Positions 58,004-64,000 of a stretch of 64,000 bases of DNA are shown here, piece by piece. How positions within the stretch are numbered: the first letter of the stretch is position 1; every line of letters begins with the position of its first letter. Location of the stretch: contig UCJH01000045.1 in the NCBI GenBank assembly GCA_900472785.1, forward strand, positions 1 to 64,000, read 5' to 3'. The notes beneath the pieces are model-generated. The model was not told where the DNA came from. It made no database searches and saw only the letters and a program-made list of their open reading frames with translations. The translations under genes were made by a program, and so were the position numbers. Origin of the DNA: Hyphomicrobiales bacterium. Lineage in GTDB: Bacteria > Pseudomonadota > Alphaproteobacteria > Rhizobiales > Rhizobiaceae.

Positions 58004-58864
58004 ATGGTGCGTTTGTGTTCCCTGTCGGAAGCCGTTGCGGAGAATGTGAGGGATGGCGATACCGTCGCCATGGAGGGGTTTACTCACCTTATTCCCTATG
58101 CCGCCGGCCATGAGGTGATCCGTCAGGGCCGCCGGGATCTCTATCTGGTGCGCATGACGCCCGACATCATCTACGACCAGCTGATCGGCGCCGGCTGTGC
58201 GCGGGGCATGAAATTCTCCTGGGGCGGCAATCCGGGCGTCGGCTCGCTGCACCGGTTCCGCGACGCGGTGGAAAACCACTGGCCGCGGCCGCTGGAGATC
58301 GAAGAACATTCTCATGCGGCCATGGCCAATGCCTATGAGGCCGGGGCGGCAAACCTGCCCTTTGCGATGTTGCGCGGCTATATCGGCGCCGACCTGCCGA
58401 AGGTCAATCCGAACATCCGGACCGTGACCTGCCCGTTCACCGGCGAGGTACTGGCAGCCGTGCCGGCCATCCGTCCCGATGTGTCCATCATCCACGCCCA
58501 GCGGGCCGACCGGAAGGGCAACGTGCTGATCGAGGGCATCACCGGCGTACAGAAGGAAGCCGTCCTGGCCGCGAGGCGCTCGATCGTCACGGTCGAGGAA
58601 ATCGTCGACGAACTGAACCCGCCATCGCCCAACTCCACCGTGCTGCCGAGCTGGGCCGTGACTGCGGTCGTTCACGTGCCGGGTGGGGCATTTCCCTCCT
58701 ATGCGCATGGTTACTACCCGCGCTCCAACGCCTTCTACATCGCCTGGGACAGGATCGCCCGCGAGCGGGAGACGTTTAAGGCCTGGATCAGGGAAAATGT
58801 GCTGGATGCCTCGCCGGCGGATTTTGCCCGGCATGCGGCGAATAAACCGGTCAAGGCGGCGTGA
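58004..58864 (+). CDS. pcaI: 3-oxoadipate CoA-transferase subunit A
   Basis: 286 residues. With PcaJ moves CoA from succinyl-CoA to beta-ketoadipate. Family I CoA-transferase alpha signature: GDTVAMEGFTHLIPYAAGHEVIR, DLYLVRMTPDIIYDQLIGAG and a GSLHRF motif. AGGAGGAG lies six bases before the ATG, a strong site. First gene of pcaIJF; pcaJ begins 11 bp after its stop. Confidence 0.94.
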   Translation: MVRLCSLSEAVAENVRDGDTVAMEGFTHLIPYAAGHEVIRQGRRDLYLVRMTPDIIYDQLIGAGCARGMKFSWGGNPGVGSLHRFRDAVENHWPRPLEIEEHSHAAMANAYEAGAANLPFAMLRGYIGADLPKVNPNIRTVTCPFTGEVLAAVPAIRPDVSIIHAQRADRKGNVLIEGITGVQKEAVLAARRSIVTVEEIVDELNPPSPNSTVLPSWAVTAVVHVPGGAFPSYAHGYYPRSNAFYIAWDRIARERETFKAWIRENVLDASPADFARHAANKPVKAA

Positions 58865-58875
58865 GGACATAAGAG

Positions 58876-59649
58876 ATGAGCACGGATTTCACCCCCACGG
58901 AAATGATGACAATCGCTGCTGCCCGCGCACTCACCAATGACGACGTCTGCTTCGTCGGCATCGGCGCGCCGTCGGCGGCCTGCAATGTGGCGCGGCTCAC
59001 CCATGCGCCGGACATCACGCTGATCTATGAGAGCGGAACGGTCGGGACCAAGCCGGATGTCCTGCCGCTGTCGATCGGTGACGGCGAGCTTTGCGATACG
59101 GCGCTGTTCACGGTGCCGGTGCCGGAAATGTTTCGCTACTGGCTGCAGGGCGGGCGCATCACCACCGGCTTTCTCGGCGGGGCGCAGATCGACAAATTCG
59201 CCAACCTGAACACAACCGTCGTCGGCCCCTATGACAAGCCCAAAGTCCGGCTTCCGGGCGGCGGCGGTGCGCCGGAGATCGCCAGCAATTGCGGCCGCAT
59301 TTTCATCACCATGGCGCTCAGCAACCGCGGCTTCGTCGAAAAACTGCCTTTCACCACCTCTATGGGCCATGGCGAGGGCGGCGATCATCGCGAGCGCCTC
59401 GGCATGAAGACCAAAGGCCCGACGCGCGTCGTCACCGATCTCTGCATCTTCGAGCCCGATGCCGTGACCAGGGAACTGACCGTCGTATCCATCCACAAGG
59501 GCGTAACGCGCGAACAGATCCAGGAAAATTGCGGCTGGACCGTCAAGTTCGCCGCATTCGTCGAGGACACGCCGGTGCCGAGCGAAACCGAACTTCGCGT
59601 CCTGCGCGACATCAATGCCCGCACGAAGAAAGCACATGAGGCTGCCTGA
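58876..59649 (+). CDS. pcaJ: 3-oxoadipate CoA-transferase subunit B
   Basis: 257 residues. The catalytic Glu that forms the CoA thioester intermediate is Glu52 in LIYESGTVG. It also shows FVGIGAPSAACNVARLTHAPD at the N terminus and the loop TGFLGGAQIDKFANLNTTVVG. It is followed one base after its stop by pcaF. Confidence 0.95.
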   Translation: MSTDFTPTEMMTIAAARALTNDDVCFVGIGAPSAACNVARLTHAPDITLIYESGTVGTKPDVLPLSIGDGELCDTALFTVPVPEMFRYWLQGGRITTGFLGGAQIDKFANLNTTVVGPYDKPKVRLPGGGGAPEIASNCGRIFITMALSNRGFVEKLPFTTSMGHGEGGDHRERLGMKTKGPTRVVTDLCIFEPDAVTRELTVVSIHKGVTREQIQENCGWTVKFAAFVEDTPVPSETELRVLRDINARTKKAHEAA

Positions 59650-59650
59650 A

Positions 59651-60853
59651 ATGACCCAAGCCTTCATCTGCGACTATATCCGCACGCCGATCGGCCGCTT
59701 CGGCGGATCGCTGTCTTCCGTCCGGGCCGACGATCTTGGGGCCGTGCCGCTGCGGGCGTTGATGGCGCGCAATCCCTCGGTTGATTGGGAAGCCGTCGAC
59801 GACGTGATTTTCGGCTGCGCCAATCAGGCGGGGGAGGACAATCGCAATGTCGCGCGCATGTCGCTGCTTCTGGCGGGGCTGCCGGTTACCGTGCCGGGCA
59901 AGACGATCAACCGGCTCTGCGGTTCGGGCATGGATGCCGTGATCACGGCGGCGCGCGCCATCAAGGCCGGTGAGGCGGAGCTGATGATCGCCGGCGGTGT
60001 CGAGAGCATGTCGCGGGCACCCTTCGTGCTGCCGAAGGCCGACAGCGCCTTTTCACGCAATGCGGAAATCCATGACACGACGATCGGCTGGCGTTTCGTC
60101 AATCCGTTGATGAAGAAGCAGTACGGCGTCGATTCGATGCCGGAGACCGGCGAGAACGTGGCTGCGGATTTCAACATTTCCCGTGAAGATCAGGACGCCT
60201 TTGCCGTTCGCTCGCAGAACAAGGCCGCTGCCGCGCAGGAAAACGGCCGGCTGGCGAGCGAAATCACGCCGGTGACCATTCCTCAACGCAAGGGCGATGC
60301 GATCGTGGTCGATCGCGACGAACACCCGCGCGCAACCACCGTCGAGACGCTGGCGAAGCTGAAGACACCGTTCCGCGAGGGTGGCTCGGTGACGGCCGGC
60401 AATGCCTCGGGTGTCAACGACGGAGCCGCCGCCTTGATCGTGGCTTCGGAAGCAGCGGTCAGGAAATATGGCCTGACGCCGATCGCCCGGGTTCTGGGTG
60501 GCGCGGCGACGGGGGTTGCGCCGCGCATTATGGGATTTGGGCCAGCGCCTGCTGCGAAGAAGCTGATGGCGCAACTGGGAATGACGCAGGAACAGTTCGA
60601 TGTCATCGAACTCAATGAGGCCTTCGCCTCTCAAGGCCTGGCGACCTTGCGCGATCTGGGCATTGCCGATGACGATGCGCGCGTTAACCGCAACGGCGGC
60701 GCGATCGCGCTCGGCCACCCGCTCGGCATGTCGGGTGCCCGGATCACCGGTACGGCGGCGATGGAGCTTGGTGTGACCGGTGGCCGCTATGCCCTCTCGA
60801 TGATGTGCATCGGTGTCGGGCAGGGAATTGCGGTGGCACTTGAGCGTCTGTGA
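59651..60853 (+). CDS. pcaF: 3-oxoadipyl-CoA thiolase
   Basis: 400 residues. Cleaves beta-ketoadipyl-CoA to acetyl-CoA and succinyl-CoA, completing the pathway. Thiolase motifs: nucleophile Cys90 in INRLCGSGMDAV, NEAFASQG, GGAIALGHPLGMSGAR with the catalytic His, and the second Cys in MMCIGVGQGIA. The ATG at 59651 is used, one base after the pcaJ stop. Confidence 0.96.
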   Translation: MTQAFICDYIRTPIGRFGGSLSSVRADDLGAVPLRALMARNPSVDWEAVDDVIFGCANQAGEDNRNVARMSLLLAGLPVTVPGKTINRLCGSGMDAVITAARAIKAGEAELMIAGGVESMSRAPFVLPKADSAFSRNAEIHDTTIGWRFVNPLMKKQYGVDSMPETGENVAADFNISREDQDAFAVRSQNKAAAAQENGRLASEITPVTIPQRKGDAIVVDRDEHPRATTVETLAKLKTPFREGGSVTAGNASGVNDGAAALIVASEAAVRKYGLTPIARVLGGAATGVAPRIMGFGPAPAAKKLMAQLGMTQEQFDVIELNEAFASQGLATLRDLGIADDDARVNRNGGAIALGHPLGMSGARITGTAAMELGVTGGRYALSMMCIGVGQGIAVALERL

Positions 60854-60873
60854 AAGCAAGTGCTGAACAAAGC

Positions 60874-60912
60874 AGAAGGCCGGGCGCTTCAAACGCCCGC
60901 CCTTCTTTCTTT
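60874..60912. terminator. Terminator between pcaF and the APC permease gene
   Basis: AGAAGGCCGGGCG and CGCCCGCCCTTCT pair at 12 of 13 positions around a 7-base loop, followed by a T-rich run. It lies between convergent stop codons. Confidence 0.85.
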
Positions 60913-60922
60913 GTTTTACCGA

Positions 60923-62710
60923 TCAAGCCGGAAGCTGGAACACCGCATTGGCGATCAGCACGACGGCGAGCCCGCCTGCCAGCGCGACATAGGGCAGCAC
61001 ACCGGCCTTTCTGACGCCGAGATCCTGACCGACGAGACCGAGGTCTTCCATGGCGCCGGCCGGGAACTTGCCGCCATCCCGCACATAGTGGCGATAGGCG
61101 AAGACCGGCAGGATGAGCGCGGCGAAGATGAAGCCGACCCATAATGCGTTGGAATAACCCCAGACCTTGGCGCCGGCACCAAGGAACAGCGCGTTGACGA
61201 AGGCCAGCACGGTGTTGAGACCGATGAGCCAGGTTGGCGCCTTCCAGGGGCGCTGGATGTGGCTTGAATCCATGCGGTGGATCCATCCGGCGTTGAGGTT
61301 GAGGAAGTTGAAGATGATGTAGCCGACATTGGAGACGGCCAGGACGAAGAAGTAGCCGGCCACATCCGACGCGATCGCAAGCAGGATCAGGTTGAAGCCG
61401 AAGTCCGTCCACATGGCGCGGGTGGGGGCGCCATGCTCGTTGACGTGATCGAGATATTTCGGCAGCCATCCGTCCTTGGCGCCCTGATAGAGCGTGCGCG
61501 AGGAACCGGCCATGGCGGTCATGATTGCCAGGAACAGGGCCATGATCATCAGGATGACGAGGATCTGCGTGACGATCTTGCCGCCATGGACGAGGCTTGC
61601 CAAAGCTTCCGCCACACCCGTTCCATCGACGATGCCGGGAGCGAGCATCCCCGCATGGCCGAGAACGCCCTGGAATGTGAAGGGGATGAGGAAGAAGAAC
61701 AGGCAGCAGAGCAGGCCGGAATAGAAGATGGCCTTGAAGGTATCGGTCTTCGGGTTCTTCAGCTCGCGGGTGTAGCAGACGGCTGTTTCAAAGCCGTAGG
61801 TCGACCAGGCCGCGATATACAGGCCGCCGAGGAAGAGGGTCCAGCCGCCATTGCCCCAGGTGCCGTCTACACCGGAATAGGCCGCGGTCGGAGGCAGCAG
61901 GCCGGTGACGTTGGTGCTGTCGATCTGTCCGGAAAAGATCGGGTAGAGCCCGATGATCAGGAGCGGCAGCAGCACGATCATCGCCAGCCATTTCTGAACG
62001 TTGGCGGTGCCGAGAACGCCGCGATGCTGAATCGCGAAGATCACCAGCATCAGCATGCCGCCGATGAAGAAGGTGGCGTTGAGATTGGCCGTTGCAAGGT
62101 AGGGAATGTTGAACGTCGCCAGCGACCAGCTGCGAATAGCGGGCGTCAGCGCCGTGACAGCGTCGGTGGACAGGAGTGCCGCGATGGCTTCGGCCTGGGT
62201 CTTGCCGGCATTGGCGGCGATCCATTCCGCAACGCGCGGACTCTCTGCCGTCAGCGAGGCGGCATTGGCGGTGATCCATTCCATGACGGCGGGCGAATTC
62301 GCGCCAGGGATCGGGAACAGGGCGTTGAGGATATAGCCGGCGGCAATGGCGCAGCCGAGCGACAGAACCGGCGACCAGGCGAACCAGTTGCACCACACCG
62401 ACAGCGGCGCGATGAATTTCGAATAGCGAACCCAGGCGGTTGCGCCGTAGATCGAGGCTCCGCCCGATTTGTTGCCGAACATGCCGGCGATTTCCGCGTA
62501 GGTGAAGGATTGCAGGAAGCCCATCACCATGGAAATGATCCAGACCACGAAGGCCAGCTTGCCTGTCGTCCCTGCGATCCCGCCGATGGAAAATAGAACG
62601 AGCGGCGGAACGCCGGCGGCAAGCCAGAAGGCGCCTTTCCAGTCCAGTGCGCGGATCAGCCCGCCGCTGGACGCGGTGGCCGATCCTTCGGTTTCAACGA
62701 TAGATGCCAT
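60923..62710 (-). CDS. APC-family amino-acid/amine permease
   Basis: 595 residues, about 12 to 14 hydrophobic helices. The N terminus ALDWKGAFWLAAGVPPLVLFSIGGIAGTTG and the SFTYAEIAGMFGNKSGGASIYGATAW region match the amino acid-polyamine-organocation superfamily (consensus GG..Y). An unusual hydrophilic insert of about 75 residues (about 135-210) includes two similar segments, AVMEWITANAASL and RVAEWIAANAGKT. The substrate is unknown. It is divergent from a DUF1989-type gene, with 291 bp between, and the two probably form one catabolic unit. Confidence 0.88.
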   Translation of the reverse strand: MASIVETEGSATASSGGLIRALDWKGAFWLAAGVPPLVLFSIGGIAGTTGKLAFVVWIISMVMGFLQSFTYAEIAGMFGNKSGGASIYGATAWVRYSKFIAPLSVWCNWFAWSPVLSLGCAIAAGYILNALFPIPGANSPAVMEWITANAASLTAESPRVAEWIAANAGKTQAEAIAALLSTDAVTALTPAIRSWSLATFNIPYLATANLNATFFIGGMLMLVIFAIQHRGVLGTANVQKWLAMIVLLPLLIIGLYPIFSGQIDSTNVTGLLPPTAAYSGVDGTWGNGGWTLFLGGLYIAAWSTYGFETAVCYTRELKNPKTDTFKAIFYSGLLCCLFFFLIPFTFQGVLGHAGMLAPGIVDGTGVAEALASLVHGGKIVTQILVILMIMALFLAIMTAMAGSSRTLYQGAKDGWLPKYLDHVNEHGAPTRAMWTDFGFNLILLAIASDVAGYFFVLAVSNVGYIIFNFLNLNAGWIHRMDSSHIQRPWKAPTWLIGLNTVLAFVNALFLGAGAKVWGYSNALWVGFIFAALILPVFAYRHYVRDGGKFPAGAMEDLGLVGQDLGVRKAGVLPYVALAGGLAVVLIANAVFQLPA

Positions 62711-63001
62711 AAGCAGTCTCCTCGACCAGTTTGTCGTGTCGCGCAGTCGCGCGCGTCCCCTTGTTTTATGGTAATCGCTGCGGCTTTTCGTTTCTGGACC
62801 GGGCGCTGCATTTCAGTCCCCCGTCCGGTTCCCATTATCTTTTTCAGTCCGCGGCTTATCTTCATAGTGAATTTTTTTTCTTCTCAGTCAAGCCTCTCTT
62901 TACTTTTGCGGGTGTCCCATAGGATAGTTTCGCCACATTGACCGGGCACAATTCCTTATTCGACAATGGGTGTTGGAGCGTCCTGCTCCAGGGAGGACGA
63001 A
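62711..63001. other. Divergent promoter region of the permease and DUF1989-type genes
   Basis: 291 bp without a gene. TTGACC at about 62938 is a possible -35 for the plus strand, but I find no convincing -10. GGAGC/GCTCC forms a short stem (62975-62989) just before the strong ribosome site of the plus-strand gene. No known riboswitch pattern seen. Confidence 0.4.
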
Positions 63002-64000
63002 ATGGACAGGTCGGCAGGGTTTTCCGCCGTGTTGCAGCCGCCGCGGGCGAGTTCGATTCTAAGGCCCGGCATGCCGTCGTTGCCGGCGGGCGTCGAGCGC
63101 TATCGTGTGCGCGGGCGCGGAACCACCGTCGTCAAGGTTGCCGCCGGCGACCGGGTGACGCTGACCGATATCGAGGGACGCCAGCCCTGCGAGGTGAGTT
63201 TTGTCGATGAACGGGGCCGGTTCAACGCGAGCGGGCTTGGAGCTGCCTTTTCCCGCAGCGCGGAGGGCTTGAAGGATATTCTCTCGCTCGATAACGACAG
63301 TGCGCGGCGAACGCTCGGCGCATTGAAGCGCCGCGGCGTCGATCTCGCCGATGCCCAGGCGCTGGTGCTGTTCGGCGAACACACCCCTGCCGGCACGACG
63401 GCGGAACTGACCATCGCGCTCGATGGCCTGCTGGTCGTAGCGGCACCGGGCGTGGCGATGGATGCGGAAAAGCAGGATACCGCAACGGCCATCGAGCTTC
63501 GCGTGGCGCGGGCGCGGATTGCGCGCAGCTATGAGGAAAGACTGCCCGAGCCGATGGCCGATCCGGTGCAGGATTTGCGCATCCAGGCCGCCAGAGCATC
63601 CGCCTATTTCGTCCGGGCCGGTGAATTCATCCAGATTATCGATGTCGCCGGCCGGCAGTGCACGGACTTTCAGGCCTTTGCGGCCCGCAAGGTCGACAAG
63701 GGGCTGGACCTCGCGCTGGACGCCACCGTCACGCGCACGTTGCTCGGGCGAAGCTACCCAACGGCGGGCCTGCTATCGAAAGCGTTCGACCGGGATTTCG
63801 AGCCGCTCGTGGAAATCGTGCAGGACACGGTCGGACGCCACGACGCTTTCGCCACGGCCTGCAATTCGCGCTATTACGACGACATGGGCTATCCGGGGCA
63901 TGTGAACTGCACGGACAACTTCAACCATGCGCTTGCACCCTATGGCATCGCGCCCCGCAAGGGCTGGGAGGCGCTCAACTATTTCTACAACACCAATATC
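63002..64000 (+). CDS. DUF1989-type protein, probably with T-protein (aminomethyltransferase) fusion; 3' end cut by window
   Basis: The frame is open for 333 codons to the right edge without a stop. GGGAGGACGAA precedes the ATG. The N-terminal ~190 residues have a domain of their own (RGTTVVKVAAGDRVTLTDIEGRQ ... LVLFGEHTPAGTTAELTIAL). From about 200 a DUF1989 domain follows: AYFVRAGEFIQIIDVAGRQCTDFQAFAA, VQDTVGRHDAFATACNSRYYDDMGYPGHVNCTDNFNHAL and ALNYFYNTNI. DUF1989 proteins are associated with urea and guanidine metabolism; longer rhizobial versions are fused to GcvT-like folate-binding domains. The missing C terminus would decide this. Confidence 0.75.
   Translation, partial: MDRSAGFSAVLQPPRASSILRPGMPSLPAGVERYRVRGRGTTVVKVAAGDRVTLTDIEGRQPCEVSFVDERGRFNASGLGAAFSRSAEGLKDILSLDNDSARRTLGALKRRGVDLADAQALVLFGEHTPAGTTAELTIALDGLLVVAAPGVAMDAEKQDTATAIELRVARARIARSYEERLPEPMADPVQDLRIQAARASAYFVRAGEFIQIIDVAGRQCTDFQAFAARKVDKGLDLALDATVTRTLLGRSYPTAGLLSKAFDRDFEPLVEIVQDTVGRHDAFATACNSRYYDDMGYPGHVNCTDNFNHALAPYGIAPRKGWEALNYFYNTNI

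Noticed and set aside
61277-62596. A 439-codon open frame antisense to the APC permease gene
   Set aside because: No family signature; composition (His, Asp, Gln, Arg) is typical of antisense to a hydrophobic protein.
62711-63001. Guanidine or other riboswitch before the permease and DUF1989-type genes
   Set aside because: No ykkC-type or other known riboswitch core could be found on either strand.

Overview
This window looks like chromosomal DNA of a Rhizobiaceae-type alphaproteobacterium (Agrobacterium/Rhizobium/Ensifer relatives). The grounds are high GC, carA, YqeY, dnaG and rpoD in one neighbourhood, a DUF982 protein, mosaic intergenic palindromes ending in CCCCTCA/TGAGGGG, and a pcaDCHGB operon read divergently from pcaQ with a separate pcaR-pcaIJF block. 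The species cannot be named from the sequence alone. I see no prophage, insertion sequence, CRISPR array or rRNA operon.

Left part (1-20 kb): a truncated MFS exporter, carB, a pentapeptide-repeat secreted protein, a zinc alcohol dehydrogenase, a YpfJ-type metallopeptidase, an aldo/keto reductase beside a divergent LysR regulator, two drug exporters (TetA-like MFS and MATE), an HD-GYP phosphodiesterase, carA, a YqeY protein, an unknown protein, a BrnT/BrnA toxin-antitoxin pair and dnaG. carA and carB lie on the same strand but about 10 kb apart. dnaG and rpoD are separated by about 8 kb.

Middle (20-36 kb): small secreted or unknown proteins, recQ, a GFA enzyme, an SDR, an LprI-like protein, the threonine catabolic pair kbl-tdh split by a mosaic repeat, rpoD, a DUF930 protein, a GIY-YIG protein beside a 29-bp inverted repeat pair, a gene-poor structured stretch (32.1-32.4 kb), a DUF1428/YjbQ cluster, a SIMPL protein and a tRNA with anticodon CAT.

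Right part (36-64 kb): a series of catabolic modules, most with their own regulator. (a) LysR, aldehyde dehydrogenase, enolase-superfamily dehydratase, GMC oxidoreductase and beta-hydroxyacid dehydrogenase (36.8-43.2 kb), probably oxidation of a polyol or sugar via an acid. (b) A lone TadG-like protein and a DEAD-box helicase. (c) An RpiR-regulated divergent cluster of RidA, NTF2-like, M81/MlrC peptidase and D-threonine-aldolase-like genes (47.2-51.7 kb). (d) The complete protocatechuate branch of the beta-ketoadipate pathway, pcaDCHGB/pcaQ and pcaR/pcaIJF (51.7-60.9 kb), which turns protocatechuate into acetyl-CoA and succinyl-CoA. (e) An APC permease divergent from a DUF1989-type protein cut by the right edge.

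The best candidates for under-described biology are module (c) with its symmetric operator-like repeats, module (e), and the unexplained block at 32.1-32.4 kb. Functions are inferred by reading motifs; no database search was possible.
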